Notes: generated from the sequence alone by a model not told the origin. A DNA stretch of 38,650 nucleotides from Gammaproteobacteria bacterium MFB021 (GCA_000737985.1 JNVT01000013.1:1-38650), one strand, 5' to 3'; shown: positions 20,380 to 29,867, numbered from the stretch's first letter. Translations and numbers: made by a program.

Positions 20380-21035
20380 GGGGTAGCGTCCTTTGCACCG
20401 AGATCGTCGAGCTTGAGCTGAAGGCCGTAGAGCGTCTGATCCGACGCCTGCGCCAGGTTCTGCGCTTCCTGATACGCCTGACGGGCGTCGTCGTCGCGGT
20501 CGAGGGAGACGAAGGCGTCACCGCGTACCGCCTGGCGCTGCGCCTCGAGCGCTTCGGGGAAGCTGCCGTCGAGGGTCTTCAAGGCGCTGTCGGCGTCCTT
20601 GGCGGCGATCTGCAGGCGCGCCAGTTCGAGCTTGGCCAGCCCCTGCATGTAGGGGCGGTCGCTGTCGGCGATCACCGGTTCGAGCGCCTTCCGGGCGCGA
20701 GCGTCGTCGTTGCCGCCCACCGCCAGCTTGGCCTCGATCAGGCCAGCGAGATCGGCATAGAGCGTGCCGCCGTGATCGCTCTCGAGCTTGTCGGCCAGCT
20801 CGAAGGCCTGGGCGCGCGCCTTGTCATCGGGGCTATCGCTGGCAGCGATGGCGATGAGCTGCTGATAGGTCACCGAGGCCTCGGCGGACTGGTTCTCCTG
20901 ATGGCGCTGCCAGGCGTGCCAGCCCAGCACCAGCGCTGCGGCGACGACGATGCCGACCAGCAGCGCGGTGCCGTTGGACTTCCACCACTCCTTGATCGCA
21001 TCCAGCTGTTCTTCTTCGCTTCTCAGCTCCGCCAC
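20376..21035 (-). CDS. yfgM: YfgM-like ancillary SecYEG translocon subunit (TPR)
   Basis: The protein has 219 residues with a GTG start behind AAGGAG. An N-terminal cytoplasmic segment is followed by one membrane helix (about 22-43, ALLVGIVVAAALVLGWHAW) and a periplasmic TPR-like region (about 60-215). In E. coli YfgM binds the Sec translocon together with PpiD and links it to periplasmic chaperones. Membership of the YfgM/DUF2133-type family is clear from topology and place. It overlaps bamB by four bases and lies 79 bp downstream of hisS. Confidence 0.9.
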   Translation of the reverse strand: MAELRSEEEQLDAIKEWWKSNGTALLVGIVVAAALVLGWHAWQRHQENQSAEASVTYQQLIAIAASDSPDDKARAQAFELADKLESDHGGTLYADLAGLIEAKLAVGGNDDARARKALEPVIADSDRPYMQGLAKLELARLQIAAKDADSALKTLDGSFPEALEAQRQAVRGDAFVSLDRDDDARQAYQEAQNLAQASDQTLYGLQLKLDDLGAKDATP

Positions 21036-21114
21036 GGGCGGTCTCCTTACACTGTGTGACTCGGCGCCCGCTCAATCAGGCGCGCTATCGATGCCGTCTG
21101 GGCTGTTCCTGGCG

Positions 21115-22404
21115 TCACGCCTCGCCGACGATGTGCTCGGCGAGCCAGGCGATGGCTGCGTCCTGGTCCAGGGTCTGCTGCTCGCCGTCATCGCGCAGCG
21201 GCTTGAGGGTCAGACGGCCATTGGCGATCTCGTCCTCGCCCAGGATCAGCGCGACCCGGGCGCCGCTGCGGTCGGCGCGCCGGATCTGGCTCTTGAAGCT
21301 GCCGCCGCCGCAGTGTACCTGAAGGCGCAGCCCCGGCAGAGTGTCGCGCAGACGCTCGCCCAGCAGCAGTGCCTGGCGCTCGGCGGCGTCGCCCATCGCC
21401 AGCAGGTAGGCGTCGACCCCGCCCATGGCTTCGTCGGGGATCAGTTCCAGGGTCTCCAGCAGCAGCATCAGGCGTTCGAGCCCGATGGCGAAGCCCACCG
21501 CCGGCACGGCCTTGCCGCCGAGCTGCTCGACCAGCCCATCGTAGCGGCCGCCGCCACACACCGTGCCCTGGCTGCCCAGCGCCGTGGTGGTCCACTCGAA
21601 CACGGTGCGCGAGTAGTAGTCGAGCCCGCGCACCAGGCGCGGATTGAGGCGATAGCCGATACCGGCGGCGTCCAGGGTCGCCTTGAGCTGCTCGAAGTGC
21701 TCGCGCGACTCGTCGTCGAGATGATCGAAGAGCTGCGGGGCGCCGGCGAGCATCTCGGCCATGTCCGGGTTCTTGGAGTCGAGAATGCGCAGCGGGTTGC
21801 TGGTCAGGCGCCGCTGCGAGTCCTCGTCGAGCACCTCGCGATGGGCCTCGAAGTAGGCCACCAGGGCCTCGCGGTAGCGCGCCCGGGCCTCGGGCGAGCC
21901 CAGCGAATTGAGTTCGAGGGTGACGTGCTCGGACATGCCCAGCTGGCGCCACAGGCGCGCCGAGAGCAGGATGATCTCGGCGTCGATATCCGGCCCGGTC
22001 ATGCCGTAGGCTTCGATACCGATCTGATGGAACTGGCGATAGCGCCCCTTCTGCGGCCGCTCGTAGCGGAACATCGGGCCCATGTACCAGAGCCGCTGGG
22101 TCTGGTTGTGCAGAAGGCCGTGCTCCATTGCCGCGCGCACCACCGCCGCGGTGTTCTCCGGGCGCAGGGTCAGGCTCTCGCCGTTGCGGTCGTCGAAGGT
22201 GTACATCTCCTTCTCGACCACGTCGGTGGCTTCGCCGATCGAGCGCGCGAACAGACCGGTCTGTTCGACGATCGGGGTACGAATCTCGCGATAGTCGTAA
22301 CGCGCCACCAGCGCGCGCAACTGGCGTTCCAGGTACTGCCACGCGGGCGACTGATCCGGCAGTAGATCGTTCATGCCGCGGATGGCTTGTATCTTGTTGC
22401 TCAA
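21115..22404 (-). CDS. hisS: histidyl-tRNA synthetase
   Basis: Class II aminoacyl-tRNA synthetase charging tRNA(His); 429 residues. The start is a TTG at 22404 with AGGAG six bases upstream, reading as [16 protein letters not shown]. No ATG is suitably placed before the conserved N-terminus. Class II motif 2 ([20 protein letters not shown]) and the histidine motifs [13 protein letters not shown] and [14 protein letters not shown] are visible, as is the C-terminal anticodon-binding domain. A terminator-like hairpin lies directly upstream of the ribosome site. Confidence 0.97.
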   Translation of the reverse strand: MSNKIQAIRGMNDLLPDQSPAWQYLERQLRALVARYDYREIRTPIVEQTGLFARSIGEATDVVEKEMYTFDDRNGESLTLRPENTAAVVRAAMEHGLLHNQTQRLWYMGPMFRYERPQKGRYRQFHQIGIEAYGMTGPDIDAEIILLSARLWRQLGMSEHVTLELNSLGSPEARARYREALVAYFEAHREVLDEDSQRRLTSNPLRILDSKNPDMAEMLAGAPQLFDHLDDESREHFEQLKATLDAAGIGYRLNPRLVRGLDYYSRTVFEWTTTALGSQGTVCGGGRYDGLVEQLGGKAVPAVGFAIGLERLMLLLETLELIPDEAMGGVDAYLLAMGDAAERQALLLGERLRDTLPGLRLQVHCGGGSFKSQIRRADRSGARVALILGEDEIANGRLTLKPLRDDGEQQTLDQDAAIAWLAEHIVGEA

Positions 22405-22419
22405 CTGACACTCCTGCCT

Positions 22420-22455
22420 AAAGCAAAGCGCCGCGGGCTCCCGGCCCGCCGGCGC
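22420..22455 (-). terminator. intrinsic-terminator-like hairpin between ispG and hisS
   Basis: Read on the minus strand, GCGCCGGCGGGC (22455-22444) pairs with GCCCGCGGCGC (22438-22428) with one bulged base and a five-base loop. TTTGCTTT follows. Only a few bases later the hisS ribosome site AGGAG begins. It could end ispG transcripts or act as an attenuator in the hisS leader. Confidence 0.6.
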
Positions 22456-22480
22456 TGGATGGTTCTTCGAGAGAAAGGGT

Positions 22481-23596
22481 TCAGGCCCCGCGGGCGATCA
22501 CGGCCTCGTCGCGCGCTTCCTTCTCCTTGGCCTTGGCCCGGATCAGCGCTTCGAGATCGTCGACCAGATGGTCGTTGCGCAGTTTGCTCGCCGGCTTGCC
22601 GTCGATATAGACCAGGTTGGCGGGGCTGCCGCCGGTGAGCCCGATATCGCTCTCCTTGGCCTCGCCCGGGCCGTTGACCACGCAGCCGATCACCGAGACG
22701 TCGAGCGGGGTCATGATGTCATCGAGGCGCTCCTCGAGGGCATTCATGGTGCCGATCACGTCGAAGTTCTGGCGCGAGCAGCTGGGGCAGGCGATGAAGT
22801 TGATGCCCTTGGAGCGCAGCCGCAGGCTCTTGAGCATGTCGTAGCCTACCTTGATCTCCTCCACCGGATCGGCGGCCAGGGAGACCCGGATGGTGTCGCC
22901 GATGCCATCCATCAGCAGCATGCCCAGGCCGATCGAGGACTTGACCGTACCCGAGCGCAGCCCGCCCGCCTCGGTGATGCCCAGGTGCAGCGGCTGCTCG
23001 ATCTGAGTCGCCAACTGGCGGTAGGCGGCCACCGCCATGAACACGTCGCTGGCCTTGACGCTGACCTTGAAGTCGGGGAAATCGAGCCGGTCGAGGTGAT
23101 CGATATGGCGCATGGCGGATTCGACCAGCGCTTCCGGCGTCGGTTCGCCGTACTTCTTCTGCAGGTCTTTCTCCAGCGAGCCGGCGTTGACGCCGATACG
23201 GATCGGGATGCCATTGTCGCGGGCAGCGCTGACCACCGCCTGCACCCGCTCCTCGCGGCCGATGTTGCCGGGGTTGATGCGCAGACAGTCGACGCCCAGC
23301 TCGGCCACACGCAGGGCGATCTTGTAGTCGAAGTGGATGTCGGCGACCAGCGGCACGCTGACCCGACGCTTGATCTTGCCGAACGCCTCGGCGGCGTCCA
23401 TATCCGGTACCGAGACGCGCACGATATCGGCGCCGGCCACCTGCAGGCGCTCGATCTGTGCGACCGTGGCATCGACATCGAGGGTGTCGGTGTTGGTCAT
23501 GCTCTGCACGGAGATGGGGGCACCGCCGCCGACGGCGACGTTGCCGACATGGATCTGACGCGAGAGGCGGCGGGTGATCGGAGAGTGCATGTGCAT
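22481..23596 (-). CDS. ispG: 4-hydroxy-3-methylbut-2-enyl diphosphate synthase (IspG/GcpE)
   Basis: [4Fe-4S] enzyme converting methylerythritol cyclodiphosphate to HMBPP in the non-mevalonate isoprenoid pathway. The protein has 371 residues from the ATG at 23596 ([10 protein letters not shown]); the second ATG two codons later is also possible. Cluster ligands are C270 and C273 ([12 protein letters not shown]) and C305 ([10 protein letters not shown]), with the conserved E312. The TIM-barrel half shows VQSMTNTDT and LRINPGNIG. It starts eight bases after the rodZ stop, so the two are likely co-transcribed. Confidence 0.97.
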   Translation of the reverse strand: MHMHSPITRRLSRQIHVGNVAVGGGAPISVQSMTNTDTLDVDATVAQIERLQVAGADIVRVSVPDMDAAEAFGKIKRRVSVPLVADIHFDYKIALRVAELGVDCLRINPGNIGREERVQAVVSAARDNGIPIRIGVNAGSLEKDLQKKYGEPTPEALVESAMRHIDHLDRLDFPDFKVSVKASDVFMAVAAYRQLATQIEQPLHLGITEAGGLRSGTVKSSIGLGMLLMDGIGDTIRVSLAADPVEEIKVGYDMLKSLRLRSKGINFIACPSCSRQNFDVIGTMNALEERLDDIMTPLDVSVIGCVVNGPGEAKESDIGLTGGSPANLVYIDGKPASKLRNDHLVDDLEALIRAKAKEKEARDEAVIARGA

Positions 23597-23604
23597 GGTG
23601 CTTC

Positions 23605-24690
23605 TCAGTCTCCCAGCGTGAAGCGGGCGACGTTGTTGCCGCCGGTGTATTGGCCAAGGTCGACCGTCTGGCCGCGGTAGCGCAGCGAGACACCGCTGGC
23701 GTTGCCGATGGTCAGACGGAAGGGCGGTTTGCCGCTGGCGGTCGCCTGACTGCCGGCGGACTGCAGACCGCTGAAGATACGCTTGTCGGTGGCGTCGTAG
23801 ATCTCGGTCCACGACTGCTGGTTGAAGGTCAGCGAGAGCGTGTTGACGTCGGCGCCGGCTGTGCTCTGGGCGCCCTCGTCGCTGGACGCCGCGGCGGTAT
23901 CTGCACTCTGGCCCGCAGCGTTTTGATCGCTAGTGCCCTGGGTGTCCGTGTCTCGGGTGTCCGTGCTCTGGCTGTCCGTGCCCTGAGCGTCTGTGCCGGT
24001 GCTCGCGCCAGCGGTCTGGGCGCTGGCGGCGACCGACTGCGCCTCACGCTCGTCGGCTGCCGGCGGCGTGCTGTCGCTGGTCGGCGCGGCGCCAGTGTCG
24101 CTGGCGGCCGGGGTATCGGCGGCCGTGGGCATCGGCGGCAGCGCGGTATCGCTGTTGGGCGTGAGCTGGGATCCGGCATCGGCGGCCGGTGCCGCGTCAC
24201 TCGTGCCGTCGAGGGAGTCGACCGCGATCGGGGCGTCGTCGCTGGCGCCACCGAACAGATCGTTGCCCTCGCGGCTCTGCCACCACACCAGTGTGAGCCC
24301 GATCAGCGCGGCGATCACCAGCAGCGTGAACAGCCTAATGACCCAGGCGCCGACGCGCGACGGTGGCCGCGTGGTATTCACCGGCGAGAGCTTGCGCTCG
24401 ATGTCGGACTGGCCGTGGGCGGCATTGTAGGCGCTCACCACCTGGCGCTCGTTCATGCCCAGCAGGCGCGCGTAGGCGCGCACGTAGCCACGGCGGTAGG
24501 CGGCGATGGGGACCTGCTCGAAGTTGTCCTGCTCCAGCCCTTCGACCACGCTGGGTCGCAGGTTGAGCTGCAGCGCCACTTCGTCGAGGCTGAGTCCCTG
24601 GCGTTCACGCTCTGCCCGCAGCATCTTGCCGGCGGACTCGGCGTGGGTGCTGTGCTCGCTCTCTTGCTGCTGTTCGTCGATGGCGCTCAT
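23605..24690 (-). CDS. rodZ: cytoskeletal protein RodZ
   Basis: Bitopic inner-membrane protein that joins MreB to the elongasome and sets rod shape. The protein has 361 residues. The N-terminal Xre-type helix-turn-helix (about 20-90, [21 protein letters not shown]) is cytoplasmic and binds MreB. One membrane helix lies at about 114-137. A Ser/Thr/Ala/Asp-rich periplasmic linker spans about 140-278, and the C-terminal DUF4115 beta domain about 280-358. The linker contains an in-frame run of four 15-bp repeats. The ATG has AAGGA nine bases upstream. It lies 37 bases after pilF. Confidence 0.93.
   Translation of the reverse strand: MSAIDEQQQESEHSTHAESAGKMLRAERERQGLSLDEVALQLNLRPSVVEGLEQDNFEQVPIAAYRRGYVRAYARLLGMNERQVVSAYNAAHGQSDIERKLSPVNTTRPPSRVGAWVIRLFTLLVIAALIGLTLVWWQSREGNDLFGGASDDAPIAVDSLDGTSDAAPAADAGSQLTPNSDTALPPMPTAADTPAASDTGAAPTSDSTPPAADEREAQSVAASAQTAGASTGTDAQGTDSQSTDTRDTDTQGTSDQNAAGQSADTAAASSDEGAQSTAGADVNTLSLTFNQQSWTEIYDATDKRIFSGLQSAGSQATASGKPPFRLTIGNASGVSLRYRGQTVDLGQYTGGNNVARFTLGD
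23933..23992. repeat. 4 x 15-bp minisatellite inside the rodZ linker
   Basis: Four consecutive 15-bp units start at 23933, 23948, 23963 and 23978. Their plus-strand forms are variants of GTGCYCTGGSTGTCC. In RodZ they encode Thr/Asp/Gln/Ser pentapeptides ([15 protein letters not shown] type). Because 15 is a multiple of three, copy-number change would lengthen or shorten the periplasmic linker without a frameshift. Confidence 0.75.
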
Positions 24691-24727
24691 GCGCGAAAAT
24701 CCTTCTGCATTCTAGGGTCCATGCGCC

Positions 24728-25465
24728 TCAGGAACCGCCCAGCTGTTGACGGTAGAAAGTCGCCCGCGCCGAATCGCCTTGGGCGCTGGCGATATCGCTC
24801 GCCAGGCGCAGGCTCTCGGGGCTGGTGCCGGCCACGGTGAAGTAACGCTGCAAGCGTTCCCAGGCGCGTTCGTTATTACCCTGCGTATGATCGATGCGTG
24901 CCAGGGCGAGCAGGCTGCGCGCGTTGCGCGGATCGATGTCCAGCGCGCGACGATAGCTCGCCTGCGCCGCCTGGGCATCGCCCGTCATGTCCTGGCACTG
25001 GCCCAGATTCGCGAACAGCTGGGCGCGTTTGGTATAGGTGATGTCGCGGCTCGCCAGCGTCAGCTGCTGGCACGCCTGCGCATAGCGCTCGCGCTGATAG
25101 AGCAGCGCGGCGTAGTTGTTGCGGATACGAGTGGCATCGGGCGCCGCTGCCAGCGCGCGCTCGAAGAAGGTCGCGGCGAGGTCGAGCTCACGCTGGCGCT
25201 GATAGAGCAGTGCCAGACCTTCCAGCGCCTCGGCGTCACGCGCATCCAGAGTGAGCGCGTGTTCCAGCGCCTGCTGGGCGCGTGGCAGATTGTCTTCGGC
25301 CAGGTACGCCTTGCCCAGGCGGGTGTAGGCGGCGGCCGCGTCGCTCTTGTTCTCGGCGCGCGGCGCATTGGAGGCCACCGGCGTGGCGCAGCCGTTGATC
25401 AGGCACGCCAGGCCCACGGCGATAGCGACAGCGCGTACCGGTGGTGGACAGAATTGGCGGCTCAT
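24728..25465 (-). CDS. pilW: type IV pilus biogenesis/stability lipoprotein PilW (PilF)
   Basis: Outer-membrane pilotin-like lipoprotein needed for PilQ secretin assembly in pseudomonads, where it is called PilF. The protein has 245 residues. The signal peptide ends in lipobox LINGC (lipidated C26). Tandem TPR units follow from about residue 43 (AAAYTRLGKAYLAEDNLPRA, ALEGLALLYQRQREL, RNNYAALLYQRERY, FANLGQCQDMTGDAQAA). A GGGAGAG ribosome site precedes the ATG. It sits between rlmN and rodZ as in Pseudomonas. No other pilus gene is in the window, so presence of pili is inferred only. Confidence 0.9.
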   Translation of the reverse strand: MSRQFCPPPVRAVAIAVGLACLINGCATPVASNAPRAENKSDAAAAYTRLGKAYLAEDNLPRAQQALEHALTLDARDAEALEGLALLYQRQRELDLAATFFERALAAAPDATRIRNNYAALLYQRERYAQACQQLTLASRDITYTKRAQLFANLGQCQDMTGDAQAAQASYRRALDIDPRNARSLLALARIDHTQGNNERAWERLQRYFTVAGTSPESLRLASDIASAQGDSARATFYRQQLGGS

Positions 25466-25625
25466 TGACGGCTCTCCCGCAGCTCGAACACGCGTTGCGT
25501 GCTGGCCTTGTTCCGAACGGCTGAAAACAAAGCGGTTTTGGGGCTCCCATCAAAGCGCCGCACCGGATCGAAGTCAAGGCGGCGAGGGTGCGATCGGCAC
25601 CGGATGGGGGCGCAGCGGAACCGAT

Positions 25626-26759
<1,134 letters not shown>

Positions 26760-26807
26760 GGCAACGGGACCGGCTCGAGAATGGCGGGGTGTCCGGGGGA
26801 CGCGGGC

Positions 26808-26834
26808 GACGACCGGCCGCAGCGGCCGGTCGTC
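26808..26834 (-). terminator. GC hairpin downstream of ndk
   Basis: GACGACCGGCCG (26808-26819) pairs perfectly with CGGCCGGTCGTC (26823-26834) around a three-base loop, eight bases beyond the ndk stop. No T-run follows on the minus strand. Confidence 0.5.
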
Positions 26835-26841
26835 TGGCGAA

Positions 26842-27270
26842 TCAGCCGCGCGGGCAGATTTCGCTCTCTTCGAAGAAGTAGCTGATTTCGCGCGCGGCGG
26901 ATTCGGCGGCGTCGGAGCCGTGTACCGCGTTGGCGTCGATGGAGGTGGCGAAGTCGGCGCGGATGGTGCCCGGCTCGGCTTCTTTCGGGTTGGTGGCACC
27001 CATCAGCTCGCGGTTCTTGGCCACGGCGCCTTCACCTTCGAGGACCTGGACCATGACCGGACCGGAGGTCATGAACGCGACCAGGTCAGCGAAGAAACCG
27101 CGCTCTTTGTGCTCGGCGTAGAAGCCTTCCGCCTGCGCCTGGGAGAGGTGCAGCATCTTGGCTGCGACGATGCGCAGGCCGGCTTTTTCGAAACGGCTGT
27201 AGATGTCGCCGATCGCGTTCTTGGCAACGGCATCGGGCTTGATGATTGACAGCGTGCGCTCGGTAGCCAT
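26842..27270 (-). CDS. ndk: nucleoside diphosphate kinase
   Basis: Transfers the gamma-phosphate of ATP to NDPs through a phosphohistidine. The protein has 142 residues, normal length. The ATG at 27270 ([18 protein letters not shown]) has AGGAGA nine bases upstream. The active-site motif NAVHGSDA with the phosphorylated histidine is intact, as are [10 protein letters not shown] and [14 protein letters not shown]. It lies between iscA and rlmN; in related genomes hscB-hscA-fdx-iscX separate iscA and ndk, and they are missing here. A TACAAT hexamer at 27455-27450 is a weak candidate promoter element. Confidence 0.97.
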   Translation of the reverse strand: MATERTLSIIKPDAVAKNAIGDIYSRFEKAGLRIVAAKMLHLSQAQAEGFYAEHKERGFFADLVAFMTSGPVMVQVLEGEGAVAKNRELMGATNPKEAEPGTIRADFATSIDANAVHGSDAAESAAREISYFFEESEICPRG

Positions 27271-27338
27271 GTGTTCGGTCTCCTGATCAGTAGAGAAAGG
27301 TGGAACCGGCCGCGGTGGCGGCCGGGTATCCGGTTGGG

Positions 27339-27375
27339 ATAGATGAAACGACGCGCCACCGGAGTGGCGCGTCGT
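27339..27375 (-). terminator. probable terminator of the isc operon
   Basis: Read on the minus strand, ACGACGCGCCAC (27375-27364) pairs over 12 bp with GTGGCGCGTCGT (27359-27348), with a four-base loop, followed by TTTCATCTAT. It lies about 140 bases beyond the iscA stop and upstream of ndk. The T-rich tail is short but present. Confidence 0.6.
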
Positions 27376-27500
27376 CGAAAACGGTTTCGGCCAGGCGCTT
27401 TCTACCTCGACACGCTGGACTCTGGGAGAAGGGGCCGAAAAATCGCGCCATTGTAGCCTAAGCATCCGGGGGACGCACCCCGACCGCTCTGCGCGATCAG

Positions 27501-27535
27501 ACGCTGAAGCTCTCGTTCACACGCTGAAGCTCTCG
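27501..27535. repeat. 15-bp direct repeat spanning the iscA stop codon
   Basis: ACGCTGAAGCTCTCG occurs at 27501-27515 and 27521-27535 with a 20-bp offset. One copy encodes the last IscA residues (ESFSV); the other lies just past the stop. It looks like a small recent tandem duplication with no effect on the protein. Confidence 0.8.
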
Positions 27536-27843
27536 CCGCAACCGCACTCGTCGGTGACGTTGGGGTTGTTGAAGCGGAAGAAGCGGTTGAGCCCTTCGTT
27601 GACGTAGTCGACCTCGGTGCCGTCGAGGATCGCCAGCGCCTCGCGGTCGACCAGCACCTTGACCCCGCGCTCCTCGAAGGCGATCTCGTCGTCGCGCGCT
27701 TCGTCGGCGATATCGAGGACGTAGCTGTAGCCGGAGCAGCCGCTCGGCTTGACCGCCACCCGCAGCCCGAGGCCGCTGCCGCGCTCGGCGAGCACGTGGC
27801 GGATCTGGTTGGCGGCGGCTTCACTGATGCTGATGCTTTGCAT
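27517..27843 (-). CDS. iscA: iron-sulfur cluster assembly protein IscA
   Basis: A-type Fe-S carrier. The 108-residue product aligns over its full length with E. coli IscA rather than ErpA or SufA (KPSGCSGYSYVLDIADE, FNNPNVTDECGCGESFSV). The three cluster cysteines are C36, C100 and C102. The ATG at 27843 has GGGAGAGA upstream. It starts 26 bases after the iscS stop, where iscU would normally lie. The likely role is passing clusters to [4Fe-4S] targets such as IspG and RlmN. Which scaffold protein supplies it is not visible in this window. Confidence 0.93.
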   Translation of the reverse strand: MQSISISEAAANQIRHVLAERGSGLGLRVAVKPSGCSGYSYVLDIADEARDDEIAFEERGVKVLVDREALAILDGTEVDYVNEGLNRFFRFNNPNVTDECGCGESFSV

Positions 27844-27869
27844 GGCTGTCTCTCCCTGCTCGTGGCGAG

Positions 27870-29057
27870 TCAATGGCTCGCCTCGCGTTGATGCATGGCG
27901 GCACTGGCCGGTCGGCGCAGGCCGTCTAGCGCGCGGCGGATCTCCGCCACGGCGTTGTCTATGTCGTCGGCGCGGGTGAAGCGGCCGAAACTGAAGCGGA
28001 TCGATGCCAGCGCCTGGGCGTGGGGCACGCCGATCCCCTTGAGTACATAGGAGGGATCGACGCTGGCCGAGTTGCAGGCCGAGCCGGTGGAGACCGCAAG
28101 CCCGCGCAGCGCCATCAGCAGCGACTCGCCGTCGACCCCGTCGAAGGCGAGATTGACGATGTTGGGCACGCTGTGCGCCGCCGGCGAATGGTTGTGGATG
28201 CCCGCACAGGGCGCGAGCCCGTCGAGAAAGCGTTGGCGCAGCTCGCGCAGGCGGGCGTCGTCCTGCTCGCGCTCGTCCAGGGCCAGGGCAAAGGCACTGC
28301 CCATGCCCACGATCTGGTGGGTGGGCAGGGTGCCGGAGCGCATGCCGCGCTCATGCCCGCCGCCGTGGATCAGCGCCTCCACGCGCAGATTTGGGTCGCG
28401 GCGCACGTAGAGCGCGCCGATCCCCTTGGGGCCGTAGGCCTTGTGCGCCGACAACGACATCAGGTCGACCCCCATGGCGGTGACGTCGAGCGCCAGGCGC
28501 CCCGCGGCCTGGGCCGCATCGCTGTGGAAGAAGGCGCCGTGGGCATGGGCGACTTCGGCCAGGGCGGCGATGTCGTTGACGCTGCCGAGCTCGTTGTTGA
28601 CCGCCATCAGTGACACCAGCACGGTGTCGTCGCGCATCGCCTCGCGCAGCGCCTGCGGGGTGATCAGGCCCTCGCGGGTCGGGGTCAGCCAGGTGACCTC
28701 GAAACCCTCGGCCTCCAGCGCCTTGGCCGTGTCGACCACCGCCTTGTGCTCGATGGTCGAGGTGACCAGATGGCGGCCGCGGGCGCGGTTGGCGCGCATC
28801 AGACCGGTCAGGGCCAGGTTGTCGGCCTCGGTGGCGCCGGAGGTCCAGACGATCTCGCGAGGGTCGGCGCCGATCAGGTCGGCGACCTGACGGCGGGCCT
28901 GTTCCACCGCCTGCTCCGCCAGCCAGCCGGGCATATGGCTGCGCGAAGCGGGGTTGGCGTAGACACCGTCGAGCGTCAGATGACGCATCATCTGCTCGAC
29001 CACGCGGGGGTCGGCAGGGGTGGTGGCGGCATAGTCGAGATAGATAGGAGCGCTCAT
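27870..29057 (-). CDS. iscS: cysteine desulfurase IscS
   Basis: PLP enzyme that takes sulfur from cysteine for Fe-S clusters and tRNA thiolation. The protein has 395 residues from the ATG at 29057 (MSAPIYLDYAATTPADPRV). H104 (STIEHKAV), the PLP lysine K206 (SLSAHKAYGPKG) and the catalytic loop cysteine C328 (STGSACNSAS) fall at the same numbers as in E. coli IscS. The ribosome site is weak (AGAGA). The protein is slightly shorter at its C-terminus than E. coli IscS (404), the region that contacts IscU, which agrees with iscU being absent here but does not prove a link. Confidence 0.96.
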   Translation of the reverse strand: MSAPIYLDYAATTPADPRVVEQMMRHLTLDGVYANPASRSHMPGWLAEQAVEQARRQVADLIGADPREIVWTSGATEADNLALTGLMRANRARGRHLVTSTIEHKAVVDTAKALEAEGFEVTWLTPTREGLITPQALREAMRDDTVLVSLMAVNNELGSVNDIAALAEVAHAHGAFFHSDAAQAAGRLALDVTAMGVDLMSLSAHKAYGPKGIGALYVRRDPNLRVEALIHGGGHERGMRSGTLPTHQIVGMGSAFALALDEREQDDARLRELRQRFLDGLAPCAGIHNHSPAAHSVPNIVNLAFDGVDGESLLMALRGLAVSTGSACNSASVDPSYVLKGIGVPHAQALASIRFSFGRFTRADDIDNAVAEIRRALDGLRRPASAAMHQREASH

Positions 29058-29117
29058 GGCACGGCGAATCTCTAGGGTCGGTCGAGGGGCGCGACGTCTT
29101 TTCACATCAACGCCTGT

Positions 29118-29300
29118 CTAAAGCAAGGTGCCTCTAAGGAACCACTGCATAAATGCCTGCACGAGCGAATGACTGCGTTGCGCGGTACTCGAAGACTCGC
29201 CTAACCCCATGTTATGTCTCGTCTTCTGCGTTCCGTGCGCCTTGTCCTTCATCTCGTTCGGCGATTTATTCAGCGCTTCCCTAAAGCAAGATGCCTCTAA
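29118..29300. repeat. 20-bp direct repeats flanking the family A element
   Basis: CTAAAGCAAGGTGCCTCTAA (29118-29137) and CTAAAGCAAGATGCCTCTAA (29281-29300) are direct repeats differing at one base. They immediately border the 143-bp element. Each begins and ends with CTAA. Confidence 0.8.
29138..29280 (+). mobile_element. MITE-like element, family A, copy 2 (143 bp), inside the isc operon
   Basis: The ends are GGAACCACTGCATAAAT and, in reverse complement, GGAAGCGCTGAATAAAT. CTAA precisely flanks both ends (29134-29137 and 29281-29284), consistent with a 4-bp target duplication of the YTAR type used by IS5-family transposases. It is about 90% identical to 9011-9152. It separates iscR from iscS but contains no obvious terminator with a T-run, so read-through is possible. 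No transposase of this type is in the window. Confidence 0.8.
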
Positions 29301-29314
29301 AACATCATAGCCGC

Positions 29315-29800
29315 TCAGTGCGACGATACCGTGATCGTCGCCGGATCGTCCTGGCGCGAGGCCGGCGTCTGCCGCTGGCGTTCGGCGATCACCCGCACTT
29401 CCTCGCGGCGCACCAGCTCCTGCAGCGTGATATCGCTGAGAAAGCGCTGGATCTCGTCGGAGAGATCGCACCACAGATGGTGGGTGATGCACTTGCTGCC
29501 CTGCTGGCAGTCGGCCTGGCCGTGGCAGCGGGTGGCGTCCACCGACTCGTTGACGGCGTCGATCACCCCGGCGACCGAGATCGCCTCGGAGGCGCGCGCC
29601 AGCCGATAGCCGCCGCCCGGGCCGCGCACGCTGGTCACCAGCTGCGCCCGGCGCAGGCGTGCGAACAGCTGCTCGAGATAGGAGAGAGAAATGCCCTGGC
29701 GCTTGGAGATGTCGGCCAGACATACCGGTCCCTGATCGGCGTTGAGTGCCAGATCGAGCATGGCGGTGACGGCGTAGCGGCCCTTGGTGGTCAAACGCAT
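29315..29800 (-). CDS. iscR: Rrf2-family Fe-S regulator IscR
   Basis: [2Fe-2S] transcription factor that represses isc genes when clusters are plentiful. The protein has 161 residues from the ATG at 29800 ([18 protein letters not shown]); longer readings overlap the promoter. The cluster ligands C92, C98, C104 and H107 ([18 protein letters not shown]) have exactly the E. coli numbering. The winged helix includes the conserved [22 protein letters not shown]. Its own promoter overlaps an IscR-type site. No clear Shine-Dalgarno was seen. The family A element lies between it and iscS. Confidence 0.95.
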   Translation of the reverse strand: MRLTTKGRYAVTAMLDLALNADQGPVCLADISKRQGISLSYLEQLFARLRRAQLVTSVRGPGGGYRLARASEAISVAGVIDAVNESVDATRCHGQADCQQGSKCITHHLWCDLSDEIQRFLSDITLQELVRREEVRVIAERQRQTPASRQDDPATITVSSH

Positions 29801-29834
29801 CGGCGGAGTCGGCGGTCGCTGCAAAGATGCCGGC

Positions 29835-29867
29835 ATTATGGAAAACCCGAGTAGAACGGTCAACCAT
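29835..29867 (-). promoter_or_regulatory. iscR promoter overlapped by a type 1 IscR-binding site
   Basis: On the minus strand TTGACC (29863-29858) and CATAAT (29840-29835) are 17 bases apart, about 35 bases before the iscR ATG. Overlapping them, 29867-29842 reads ATGGTTGACCGTTCTACTCGGG plus TTTT. By eye it agrees with most positions of the E. coli type 1 consensus (ATASYYGAC...TAGTCRRSTAT). This predicts autorepression by holo-IscR. Confidence 0.75.

Noticed and set aside
22418-22427. Third copy of the CTAAAGCAA repeat flanking the family A element
   Set aside because: Only about nine bases match, and they coincide with the T-tail of the ispG/hisS hairpin.
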